From NCBI GenBank assembly GCA_001821295.1, contig MHSK01000028.1, forward strand, positions 224 through 36,919: a stretch of DNA of 36,696 nucleotides, in the 5' to 3' direction. The stretch comes from Candidatus Taylorbacteria bacterium RIFCSPLOWO2_12_FULL_43_20. GTDB lineage: Bacteria > Patescibacteriota > Minisyncoccia > Phycocordibacterales > HO2-43-120. Below, piece by piece: positions 7,129 to 14,223 of the stretch. Both the position numbers and the translations under genes were made by a program. The notes under the pieces were generated by a model that made no database searches, was not told the origin of the DNA, and saw only the letters and a list, made by a program, of their open reading frames with translations. The number at the start of each line of letters is the position of its first letter. Positions within the stretch are counted from its first letter, which is position 1.

Positions 7129-8190
7129 TTATTCTTCAGAGTCGGGGTTGGCGGCGGGGACTGAACTGCCGCCGTTCTCTTTGAGCTTTATTCTTATATC
7201 ACTCAATATTTGTTCGGAGACGTTTTGGTTTTCTTTTAAGAATTGTCTTGTGGAGTCATAGCCACGCCCGAGCTTGGCCTCGCCGTAAGAATATGAAGTC
7301 CCGGTCTTTTGAACGATTCCCATTTTTTCGCCCAAGGCGATGATTTCGCCTTCCTTTGATATGCCTTCGTTGTACATGAGGTCAAATTCCGTTTGTTTGA
7401 AGGGTGGAGCGACTTTGTTCTTGACCACTTTCACCCTGACGCGGCCGCCCATGACCTCGTCGCCTTTCTTAATCTGGGCAATGCGTCGAATGTCCAGACG
7501 AACCGATGTGTAAAACTTCAGCGCTTTGCCGCCCGGGGTGGTTTCCGGGTTGCCGAACATAACGCCGATTTGCATTCTGATCTGGTTGATGAATATGACT
7601 ATGGTCTTGGATTTGGCGACTATGGCAGTGAGTTTGCGCAGGGCTTGGGACATGAGGCGAGCTTGTTTTCCGACGTGGTGAGAACCCATATCGCCCTCAA
7701 TTTCGTCTTTCGGGGTAAGGGCGGCTACCGAGTCAATGACTATGACGTCCATTTTGCCCGAGCGGACAAGACTCTCCACTATCTCAAGCGCTTGTTCGCC
7801 GGCGTCCGGCTGTGATATCAGAAGCTCACTTGTCTTTACTCCGAGCCGCAAGGCGTAGTCGGGATCCATCGCGTGTTCCGCGTCTATGAAAGCGCAAAGA
7901 CCGCCTTTTTTCTGAGCTTCGGCGATAATATGCAATGACAGAGTTGTTTTTCCCGATGATTCAGGTCCGAAAATCTCAACAATTCTACCCCTCGGCATTC
8001 CTCCTACTCCGAGCGCGGCGTCAAGGCCTATTGAGCCGGTGGGGATGGCGTTGACGTCCACTTTGGGTTTGTCACCGAGCATCATTATGGATTCATCGCC
8101 GAATTTCGTGCGGATGGCATCTAGAGTATCGTCAATATTTACCGTTCCGACACTTTTGTTTATTTTGGGTTCTTTTTTCTTGAAGGCCAT
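7129..8190 (-). CDS. recA: Recombinase RecA
   Basis: 353 residues, standard length. Walker [11 protein letters not shown] at about residues 75-84, MAW-like [21 protein letters not shown] just before it, Walker [11 protein letters not shown], the L2-type region [38 protein letters not shown], and an acidic end (NPDSEE). RecA forms the helical filament on single-stranded DNA for homologous recombination and SOS signalling. It sits in the minus-strand group downstream of a DUF559 gene. Upstream 100 bases hold a hairpin repeat at 8237-8302, so the promoter is probably close to the ATG or further upstream. I see no LexA-type operator. Confidence 0.98.
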   Translation of the reverse strand: MAFKKKEPKINKSVGTVNIDDTLDAIRTKFGDESIMMLGDKPKVDVNAIPTGSIGLDAALGVGGMPRGRIVEIFGPESSGKTTLSLHIIAEAQKKGGLCAFIDAEHAMDPDYALRLGVKTSELLISQPDAGEQALEIVESLVRSGKMDVIVIDSVAALTPKDEIEGDMGSHHVGKQARLMSQALRKLTAIVAKSKTIVIFINQIRMQIGVMFGNPETTPGGKALKFYTSVRLDIRRIAQIKKGDEVMGGRVRVKVVKNKVAPPFKQTEFDLMYNEGISKEGEIIALGEKMGIVQKTGTSYSYGEAKLGRGYDSTRQFLKENQNVSEQILSDIRIKLKENGGSSVPAANPDSEE

Positions 8191-8236
8191 ATTATTGGGT
8201 GAATTTTAAATTTGTAATTTTAAATTTTTAAGTTTG

Positions 8237-8302
8237 AGGGGAAATCCTCCGGCCAAGGGCCACCTCCTTTATGAAAGGAGGAAGGAGAGGGGAAATCCTC
8301 TG
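8237..8302. repeat. Hairpin repeat (CCTCC family), one and a third copies
   Basis: Full copy 8237-8286 with stem GGCC-AAG-GGCC between AATCCTCC and ACCTCCTTTATGAAAGGAGG; a truncated second copy (GGGGAAATCCTC) runs to 8300 and abuts the stop codon of the DUF559 gene. Confidence 0.8.
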
Positions 8303-8668
8303 TCAGCTCATATTTCTGGAAAAATTTTCGATTGATACCCTTATCTCTCGTATAACACTGTCACGGTTATATCTCACATCTTCATCAGTAAAACGCAAAA
8401 ATCGAACACCTCGCGATTCTAAAACATTTTGTCTCGCGCGGTCTTGCTCTACTTTACTGTCGTGGCTGACTCCGTCTATTTCAATCGCCATGTTCAGCTT
8501 GTGACAATAAAAGTCTACCACGTAATCTCCAATCGGACGCTGACGTAAAAATTGTACACCTAATCTTTTCGCGCGCAATTCTTTCCAAAGTAATACTTCT
8601 GACAAATTCCCAGATTTTCTAAAATTTCGAGCGAGTGGTTTCAATTTTTGGCTGTAGTGCAGCTTCAT
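8303..8668 (-). CDS. DUF559 endonuclease-like protein (Vsr/PD-(D/E)XK fold)
   Basis: 121 residues. The pattern LRKSGNLSEVLLWKELRAKRLGVQFLRQRPIGDYVVDFYCHKLNMAIEIDGVSHD...D..R...LE..GVRFLRFTDEDV is the DUF559 signature: an N-terminal helix with S-E-LLW, then F.RQ.PIG.Y.vDFyc..l.laIEiDG..H, and a terminal strand with R(F/I)..DV. The D of VVDFYC and the E-x-D of IEIDG fit the PD-(D/E)XK catalytic core related to Vsr mismatch nucleases. Its cellular role is not established; members are scattered and often near mobile DNA. It lies between recA and an anchored Ig-like protein on the same strand. The stop is bordered by a repeat, so the gene may have been trimmed or inserted by repeat activity. Confidence 0.88.
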   Translation of the reverse strand: MKLHYSQKLKPLARNFRKSGNLSEVLLWKELRAKRLGVQFLRQRPIGDYVVDFYCHKLNMAIEIDGVSHDSKVEQDRARQNVLESRGVRFLRFTDEDVRYNRDSVIREIRVSIENFSRNMS

Positions 8669-8946
8669 GAAATTTTGGGCTTTGATAAGTTCTTCGGTTT
8701 AGAAGAGGGGAGAAATCCTCCGGTCTACGACCACCTCCTTTATGAAAGGAGGAAGGAGAGGGGAAATCCTCCGGTCTACGACCACCTCCTTTATGAAAGG
8801 AGGAAGGAGAGGGGAAATCCTCCGGCCTCTGGCCACCTCCTTTATGAAAGGAGGAAGAAGAGGAGGGGAAGAAATTTCTAATATCTCCCTCGACAAAGCT
8901 CGGGACAAGTAATTTCTAATGAAAGAGAATAGGGGGGATCCCCGGT
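8669..8946. repeat. Three tandem CCTCC hairpin repeats plus CTCGGGACAAG repeat
   Basis: Three near-identical units with a 51-54 base period at 8707-8858, each AATCCTCCGG-(loop)-CCACCTCCTTTATGAAAGGAGG. Units one and two have tip GGTC/GACC, unit three GGCC/GGCC. They are followed by CCCTCGACAAAGCTCGGG ACAAGTAATTTCTAA (8887-8919). The array resembles a short CRISPR by periodicity but has no unique spacers. Confidence 0.85.
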
Positions 8947-9309
8947 TCATTGCTGGTCTGGATCGTAGACCAGTTCCAGCTTCTTTTCTTTCCTTCTTCC
9001 GAACCTGTCCTCGGCCCTTATGGTAATTATATTATAGCCGGGCGAAAGTACCACCACCTCTTTAAAGTTTCCGGTTTCGTCCAAATATATTTTGCGATCA
9101 TTCATGAAGACGGCGGAAGAGCGCGTTATTTTACCGCGCACGTCCAAGGCCGGGCTGCGCGCGGCACCGGTTTGCGGCTCCAATATGGTTATGGTCGCGC
9201 CTCGGGCCATATCTTTTGTCCTGAAAAAGACATAAGTGGAAATGACAAAAACCACGACGACAATCACGCAAACCCTCAAATAAAATTTTGTGTTGATTGT
9301 TTTGGTCAC
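8947..9309 (-). CDS. Membrane-anchored protein with Ig-like (glucodextranase B-type) domain
   Basis: 120 residues. One N-terminal transmembrane helix (about residues 9-28: YLRVCVIVVVVFVISTYVFF) leaves a short cytoplasmic tail; the rest is a single extracellular beta domain with ITILEPQTGAARSPALDVRGKITRSSAVFMNDRKIYLDETGNFKEVVVLSPGYNIITIRAEDRFGRRKEKKLELVY. The pattern P..g......v.v.G......v.vNg..v..d.dG.F...v.L..G.N.I.i.A.D..G is typical of Ig-like domains of the glucodextranase-B kind. No enzymatic residues are evident. Downstream of ftsK on the same strand with a 445-base repeat-filled gap. Likely envelope-associated; exact role unknown. Confidence 0.7.
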   Translation of the reverse strand: MTKTINTKFYLRVCVIVVVVFVISTYVFFRTKDMARGATITILEPQTGAARSPALDVRGKITRSSAVFMNDRKIYLDETGNFKEVVVLSPGYNIITIRAEDRFGRRKEKKLELVYDPDQQ

Positions 9310-9754
9310 AAAGGATCAAAAATACAAATATACGAATTGATATGAATATACGAATGGGGAAGGGAGGGGGATCTTCAGTAGCTTCATAAGCTTCGTTAGT
9401 TTATAGCTTGTTCATAAATTTTAAATTTGTAATTTTAAATTTTAAAATAATGATCAATTTTAAATTTAGAATTTGCTGATGAGGGGAAATCCTCCGGTCT
9501 ACGACCACCTCCTTTAAGAAAGGAGGAAGAAGAGGGGATGAAGAAATTTCTCCTTCGAGTTCCTCAGGATGGTGAAGCAATTGAACCATAATTTCTAATA
9601 CCTATAGGACTTACGCATTCTAACCTTTTCAAACCACTCTCTATGTGTCATTCCCGCGAAAGCGGGAATCTAGGGTCTATCTGCATACTCTGGATTCCCG
9701 CTTTCGCGGGAATGACACCAAAGGCGTAAATCCTGTTCTAAATAAATTCTAATA
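9310..9754. repeat. Repeat-filled gap between ftsK and the Ig-like gene
   Basis: AT-rich TTTTAAATTTGTAATTTTAAAT words (9418-9475), one CCTCC hairpin repeat (9481-9537), CCTTCGAGTTCCTCAGGATG unit (9551-9585), and the paired TCATTCCCGCG element described separately. No gene seen. Confidence 0.7.
9646..9720. repeat. TCATTCCCGCGAAAGCGGGA paired inverted-repeat element
   Basis: Two inverted copies of TGTCATTCCCGCGAAAGCGG-GAATC separated by about 25 bases, so the entire 75 bases fold on themselves. Similar elements at 13326-13401, 19079-19157, 31404-31475 and a diverged one inside the 23S gene at about 30681-30737; a single unit at 5333-5358. Such palindromes are widespread in bacteria; the paired form resembles a miniature inverted-repeat element. 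Confidence 0.85.
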
Positions 9755-11953
9755 CTAGACTTCTTCTTGGGAAGGTTCTTCGTCGCTTGTCTCTCCTTCT
9801 CCATATACTTCTCGCGGCTTGGCTCCGTCTGCGGGGCCTATGACTCCCTTTTGCTCCAGCATGTCCATAATACGCGCGGCTCTCGCGTAGCCGAGGCCGA
9901 GCTTGCGCTGAAGATATGAAGTTGACGCTTTCCGCGCTTCAAGGACCGCGACTCGGGCATCTTCGTACATCTCATCCTCGTCCTCAAGTGATTCGTCGTC
10001 CATAGTGGATTCAAATATGGAATTTTTTTCAGTGTCGCTGAAGCTGATATCGCTCGGCAGAATATCGGAATAATTTTCTGACAAAAATTTGACTACGCTT
10101 TTTACCTCCGACTCGCTGATAAAGGCGGATTGCAGGCGCTGGGGCTTGGACATTTCTCCGCCAAGATACAGCATGTCGCCGGCTCCCAGCAGTTTTTCCG
10201 CCCCGCTAGTGTCCAGAATGGTTCGGGAGTCAATTTGGGACGATACTTGCAAAGCGACGCGCGTGGGAATGTTGGCTTTGATCAGTCCGGTGATGATGTT
10301 GACCGATGGACGCTGAGTGGAAAGGATGAGATGAATGCCGACGGCTCGGGACATTTGCGCCAGCCGAACTATGGCAGACTCCAGCTCGCGCGGATAAGTG
10401 GACATGATGTCCGCGAGCTCATCTATGATGATGGCGATATAAGGCATTGTCTCGGGCATTTTCACCTCTTCTTCACCATTTTTCACGCCCGCGTCGCGCA
10501 TTTTTTTCAGCTCCGGCTCCAAGATGTTCTTGTGATATGACTCTATATCCCTCACTGATTCAGCTTCCAATATATCGTATCTCCGATTCATCTCTTTAGC
10601 AGCCCATTTCAGAGCAAGTATGGCTTTTTTGGCGTCCGTTATGACTGGCGTAAGCAGGTGGGGAATTTTATTGTAAAGAGTAAGCTCCACTCTTTTCGGG
10701 TCTATCATAATAAACTTGAGATTTTCCGGAGAGTTTCTGTATAGCATGGAAGTTATGATGGAATGTATGGCGACTGATTTGCCTGATCCGGTGGCGCCGG
10801 CGATAAGCAGGTGGGGCATTTTGCCGAGATTGGCGAAGTGGCATTTGCCTGACACGCCTTTGCCCAGCGACAATAGGAGGGATTTGTCAGATTCCTGATA
10901 TTCCGGAGAGCTGAGCATCGTGCCTAGACCCACCGTCGTCTTGGTGCTGTTGGGTATTTCTATGCCCACCAATGACTTGCCCGGTATCGGCGCTTCTATT
11001 CTTATCGGGTGAGCGGCGAGCGCGAGCGCGAGATCATTCTGAAGGCCGACTATGCGCGAGAGCTTGACCCCTTCTGCCGGCTTTAAAGCATATCTGGTGA
11101 CGGACGGGCCGATGGAGATTTCGTCCATTTCCACATTAATGCCGAAATTTTGCAAAGTTCTCTTTATAATATTGGCGTTGGCTTTGATGTCGCCCACTCC
11201 AGGTTTGCCCTTGTCTCTTTCCAATAAGGAAAGGGGGATAGGAACGTATTTGGCCATGCCGACCAGCGAAGGCCGTTTCTGATTTACGAAAAACTCATCT
11301 TTGTCGTCAAGAATTTTTTCCGATTTCTTTGAAGATTGTTTTGTTTGTTTTTCTTCATTTCCGCTGTCTTCGTCTCGTGATTGGCCGACGTTGATTTTAT
11401 CTTGCTCGTTTTTATCCAACACCACCTGCTCTTTCTCGGTCTTTTTATTTCTACCGAGAAGCTTTTTCAATTTCTCAAAAAAATTGGTATCCATAACCGG
11501 CTCAATCGTCAGGATAAGAAAAATGATAAAAATTCCGAAAAGTATAATGAAGCTGGCGTAAAGATCCACAACGGCGACAAGCGGAGTGGAGAGAGATTGC
11601 CCGATAATTCCCGCTTCGCCGCGCGCGAAGAGATCAATAAGTCCGAGTCCGGCAAGTATCGCAAACAGTGAGAAGATGATTTTAGAAATATGGAATGTTT
11701 GCTTGAAATTTTTGAAAAAAGTCAAAGACAAAACGAAGGAAAACAGGGGCAGTAGCAAATATCCGACACCGAGCAGGTGCCTGAGGAGAGTGTGGATTTT
11801 TTCTCCCGCTATGCCTGATTTACCGAAAGCGGATAAGACGAGGAATACTCCCAGAATGAAAAATATGATTCCGAATACAGCTTGTTTGGTTTCGTCTTTC
11901 GTATATTTGAAAATGTTTAGATTAATTTTTGTTCGTAAATGCTTCTTTGCCAT
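9755..11953 (-). CDS. ftsK: DNA translocase FtsK
   Basis: 732 residues, a compact FtsK/SpoIIIE. Four N-terminal membrane helices (about residues 27-47, 62-80, 90-110, 130-150) anchor it at the septum. A short charged linker (155-225) is followed by the FtsK alpha-beta motor: RGGSV-like GPSVTRYAL, Walker A GATGSGKS at 385-392, IMIDPKRVEL, Walker B IIIDELAD at 508-515, and STQRPSVNIITGLIKANIPTRVALQVSS. The gamma winged-helix domain that reads orienting sequences is at about 665-720 (DARVAVLEARKASTSYLQRKLGLGYARAARIMDMLEQKGVIG), ending in an acidic tail. It pumps the chromosome terminus through the closing septum. First gene of the minus-strand cluster ending with efp. Confidence 0.97.
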   Translation of the reverse strand: MAKKHLRTKINLNIFKYTKDETKQAVFGIIFFILGVFLVLSAFGKSGIAGEKIHTLLRHLLGVGYLLLPLFSFVLSLTFFKNFKQTFHISKIIFSLFAILAGLGLIDLFARGEAGIIGQSLSTPLVAVVDLYASFIILFGIFIIFLILTIEPVMDTNFFEKLKKLLGRNKKTEKEQVVLDKNEQDKINVGQSRDEDSGNEEKQTKQSSKKSEKILDDKDEFFVNQKRPSLVGMAKYVPIPLSLLERDKGKPGVGDIKANANIIKRTLQNFGINVEMDEISIGPSVTRYALKPAEGVKLSRIVGLQNDLALALAAHPIRIEAPIPGKSLVGIEIPNSTKTTVGLGTMLSSPEYQESDKSLLLSLGKGVSGKCHFANLGKMPHLLIAGATGSGKSVAIHSIITSMLYRNSPENLKFIMIDPKRVELTLYNKIPHLLTPVITDAKKAILALKWAAKEMNRRYDILEAESVRDIESYHKNILEPELKKMRDAGVKNGEEEVKMPETMPYIAIIIDELADIMSTYPRELESAIVRLAQMSRAVGIHLILSTQRPSVNIITGLIKANIPTRVALQVSSQIDSRTILDTSGAEKLLGAGDMLYLGGEMSKPQRLQSAFISESEVKSVVKFLSENYSDILPSDISFSDTEKNSIFESTMDDESLEDEDEMYEDARVAVLEARKASTSYLQRKLGLGYARAARIMDMLEQKGVIGPADGAKPREVYGEGETSDEEPSQEEV

Positions 11954-12136
11954 GTGGTAATTATATAATAAGAGATAGTAATATACGAATGGGGGAGTAG
12001 CTATTGGCTATTAGTTTACTAGGGGAAGAATATTTGACATGAACAATTGACAATTGACCGAAGCAAAGATTTCGGGACAAGTAATTTCTAATGGAAGACG
12101 AAGAGGGAAAGAGGAGAGATACTTTGGTGTATTTAT
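11954..12136. repeat. Spacer between divergent ftsK and HTH gene
   Basis: Holds ATTTGACATGAACAATTGAC (12031-12052), the word shared with 6684 and with the arms of 23S insertions, and a CGGGACAAGTAATTTCTAAT fragment (12079-12098). These are partial repeats; no gene seen. Confidence 0.6.
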
Positions 12137-12240
12137 TTGCGTAAGATGAGTGTCCTATATATAATGGACAGCAAAGAATGTTTTTCTATCAGTCGCGGGT
12201 GATCAAGGACATCAGATTATAAAGGACATGTTAAAGGACA
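12137..12240 (+). promoter_or_regulatory. Promoter with GGACA operator array
   Basis: -35 TTGCGT (12137-12142), 17-base spacer, -10 TATAAT (12160-12165). The -10 is enclosed by the inverted pair TGTCC (12151-12155) and GGACA (12166-12170). Downstream in the leader come CAAGGACA (12204) and two AAAGGACA copies at 12221 and 12233, spaced 12 bases. Because the next gene codes for a C-terminal HTH-like protein, I infer an operator set for autoregulation. Confidence 0.65.
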
Positions 12241-12241
12241 C

Positions 12242-13009
12242 ATGGATCATAATAAGACGGAGCAAGACGTAAAAAAATACGATATCCCCAATGATCTAGG
12301 CGCCGTTAATGTTTTTAAAGACGACGGCATTTTGGTTTTCTTGTACAAAAAAACGGAGAAAATTATAACAGCTACACATCTCATTACTGACTCTCTAAAG
12401 GACGAAGAGCCGATAAGACGAGACCTGAGGCAGAAGAGCTGTGCCGCTCTGTCCAATATACTCGCATATAACTCCAGAAGAAATTATGACTCCGCTCGAT
12501 CTGTAGCGGGCTTGCTTTTGGAGCTTGTTTCTTTGTACGAAATCGGAGAGAATTCCGGTTTAATTTCTCATATGAATTGTTCGGTAATGAAAGCGCAGAT
12601 AGCTATAGTGATGGAAGAGTTCAATCGCCGACTTTTAAACTACTCCATACCATTGAGGGAGGATATATTTGATGTGGGAACAACGGGCCGTCGTCTTTCT
12701 GTTTTTATGGATGCGAATAAAGAAGAGGTACCTGAGGGTAAAGGACATTCTAAAGGACACGAGATGTCCTTTAGAAATAAAACTCATAAAGGACATAATG
12801 AGCAGGACATGACTCTAAAGGACAGAAAGGAAAAAATAGTTTCAATTGTTCGGAAAATGTCTGTAGCCGGCATAAAGGATATAAGCGGCCAAATAAAAGG
12901 ATGCAGTGAGAAGACAATACAACGAGATCTTATTGCTTTGGTAAATGAGGGGGTGCTGAAAAAAATAGGGGAAAAGAGGTGGAGTAGGTATCAGTATATG
13001 AGGGGGTAA
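12242..13009 (+). CDS. Putative HTH regulator with repeat-encoded KGH linker
   Basis: 255 residues. The N-terminal 165 residues form a helical domain (four-helix look: NDLGAVNVFKDDG..., QKSCAALSNILAYNSRR..., SVAGLLLELVSLYEIGENSG, MKAQIAIVMEEFNRRLLNYS). A linker at about 163-195 (EGKGHSKGHEMSFRN...KGHNEQ) follows, then a DeoR-like winged-helix at about 197-250 (RKEKIVSIVRKMSVAGIKDISGQIKGCSEKTIQRDLIALVNEGVLKKIGEKRWSRY), with TIQRDLIALV matching the DeoR recognition helix pattern. The linker is encoded by AAAGGACA octamers identical to those in its own promoter (12740, 12752, 12788, 12817 and an inverted one at 12765). I infer a DNA-binding regulator, perhaps autoregulatory; the ligand or target set is unknown. 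Confidence 0.75.
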   Translation: MDHNKTEQDVKKYDIPNDLGAVNVFKDDGILVFLYKKTEKIITATHLITDSLKDEEPIRRDLRQKSCAALSNILAYNSRRNYDSARSVAGLLLELVSLYEIGENSGLISHMNCSVMKAQIAIVMEEFNRRLLNYSIPLREDIFDVGTTGRRLSVFMDANKEEVPEGKGHSKGHEMSFRNKTHKGHNEQDMTLKDRKEKIVSIVRKMSVAGIKDISGQIKGCSEKTIQRDLIALVNEGVLKKIGEKRWSRYQYMRG

Positions 13010-13325
13010 GCACGAAGCACGAAATCCTGGTTCGACCCCTTCGACTTCGCTCAGGGTAAAAGGCTCACCATCCTGAAGAATTTGAAGGAGAAATTCCAAA
13101 AAATTGTAAATTCAAAAAAGAAGAAAAAAGAAGAGAAGAAGACACCCCATCTTTTAGATAAGCACGAAGTACGAAGCGCGAAATTCGAAAAAATAATACC
13201 AATATCCCCCTTCGCTCTAAGAAGAGCTTCGGTGGGACACAGTCGGCACTTCCCCTCTAAAGAGGGGAAGAGGAAGAGGGGAGGGGGACAAGAAATTTCT
13301 AATTTCTATAGGGCTTGCGCGTTTG
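13010..13325. repeat. Repeat-filled region after the HTH gene
   Basis: AAGCACGAAGCACGAAATCC (13008-13028), CACCATCCTGAAGAATTTGAAGGAG (13067-13091, in pieces), AAGCACGAAGTACGAAGCGC (13159-13178), and CTTCCCCTCTAAAGAGGGGA (13249-13268). An unbroken frame at 13082-13396 is made of repeat DNA and is not a credible gene. Confidence 0.65.
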
Positions 13326-13401
13326 ATGTCATTCCCGCGAAGGCGGGAATCCAGAAGATGGATTATAGCCCTAGATTCCCGCTTTCGCAGGAATGACATC
13401 C
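13326..13401. repeat. Paired TCATTCCCGCG inverted-repeat element
   Basis: TCATTCCCGCGAAGGCGGGA at 13329 and its inverted partner TTCCCGCTTTCGCAGGAATG near 13376-13395, with about 27 bases between; second member of the family at 9646. Confidence 0.85.
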
Positions 13402-13564
13402 CTTTGTGTGCGAGGGGTTACAGGAAGAGGTATTGATAAAGGGCAGATATGTGTCATATTGTTGACTTAAAGTCATCAGTTGTGTAAGATTAAGCTCAGA
13501 TTAACGTCTTCGCTAGCAGATTCAACTAGGGCTGTTTTTTGTGTTTATACCCTGAATTTTTCGG

Positions 13565-13609
13565 TTATCCACAGTTTTATTGCGGAACCTGAACATATTA
13601 AAGTATAAT
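13565..13609 (+). promoter_or_regulatory. DnaA-box-like site plus strong promoter
   Basis: TTATCCACA (13565-13573), a perfect DnaA-box consensus, precedes -35 TTGCGG (13580-13585), an 18-base spacer and -10 TATAAT (13604-13609). The word GTTATCCACAGTTTT is also found at 19613, again upstream of a surface-protein promoter. Transcription would start near 13616 and read through about 600 bases to the surface protein gene at 14224. Confidence 0.6.
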
Positions 13610-13615
13610 TACAGC

Positions 13616-14200
13616 CACGGTTTGAAAATTAATCAGCATAGACGGAACATTGACAATATAATAGTTGAGTGAAAATACGGAATTTTCGCAATTCAGTTAC
13701 GGTCAGTTAAAGCTAAGTGTTTCAGCATAAAATACACAAACTAATTCATTAGCTCGTGTCGACCCAGTGCCTTCTAAGAATCGGAAGGGGGAGGGGAAGA
13801 AATTTCTAATTTCTAATATCTAATTTCTAATGAGAAGAAAGAAGAAATCCTCCGGTTCATTCAGAATGAACCACCTCCTTTATGAAAGGAGGAAGGAGAG
13901 GGGAAATCCTCCGGCCTCTGGCCACCTCCTTTATGAAAGGAGGAAAAAGAAAGCAAAGAAGGGGATCGGGTTCTTGGAAGGTGCTGGGAAATGAGTGATG
14001 AGTAGGTTAATTAATTAGCAGTCGGAAATGTCTGGACGAGATGACACGCGGCGAGTTACTCGCTCTCGGAGTCAGGTGCCAGATGTTTCAAAGACAGGCA
14101 AGAGCTTATGTCGATATCAGAGTTCTTGATTTGTCAGAAAGTTTGAGGATGGTCTTCTCGAAATTATTATTATTAAAATGAGAAGCCAAAAAATTATTAA
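13616..14200 (+). ncRNA. Possible structured RNA or long 5' leader with repeats on a stem tip
   Basis: No reading frame is convincing here. Bases 13763-13780 (CCCAGTGCCTTCTAAGAA) pair with 13971-13988 (TTCTTGGAAGGTGCTGGG) in an 18-bp helix with three G-U pairs and no mismatch; two more pairs extend it inward. The helix encloses about 190 bases made only of dispersed repeats. Flanks hold CGTGTC/GACACG (13755-13760 with 14043-14048 region) and hairpin GCGAG-TTA-CTCGC (about 14052-14064). This matches the way repeats sit on helix tips in the 23S gene. I cannot match it to RNase P, tmRNA, 6S or SRP RNA. It may be the leader of the surface protein mRNA. Confidence 0.45.
13790..13945. repeat. AATTTCTAAT tandem words and two CCTCC hairpin repeats
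   Basis: GAAATTTCTAATTTCTAATA-type tandem words (13798-13831) followed by two hairpin units (13841-13896, 13899-13943). The first has a longer tip stem GGTTCATTC/GAATGAACC, the second GGCC/GGCC. They lie within the helix closed by 13763-13780 and 13971-13988. Confidence 0.8.
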
Positions 14201-14223
14201 AAAATATGTTACAAAATTTTAAA

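Noticed and set aside
8701-8870. Short CRISPR-like array (three units of 51-54 bases)
   Set aside because: The units are near identical over their full length with no unique spacers, and the same unit occurs singly at several other loci; there are no cas genes.
8648-8881. 77-codon open frame with repeated NPPVYDHLLYERRKERG
   Set aside because: The peptide repeats simply reflect the tandem hairpin repeats in DNA; opposite strand gives similar artefacts.
13082-13396. 104-codon open frame
   Set aside because: It runs entirely through GCACGAA, CCCCTCTAAAGAGGGG and TCATTCCCG repeats; the peptide is low-complexity and unlike a protein.
13616-14200. RNase P RNA, tmRNA, 6S or SRP RNA
   Set aside because: The hallmark words (GAGGAAAGTCC and ACAGAA for RNase P; tRNA-like ends and tag frame for tmRNA; GGAAGG...AGCA SRP loop) are absent.
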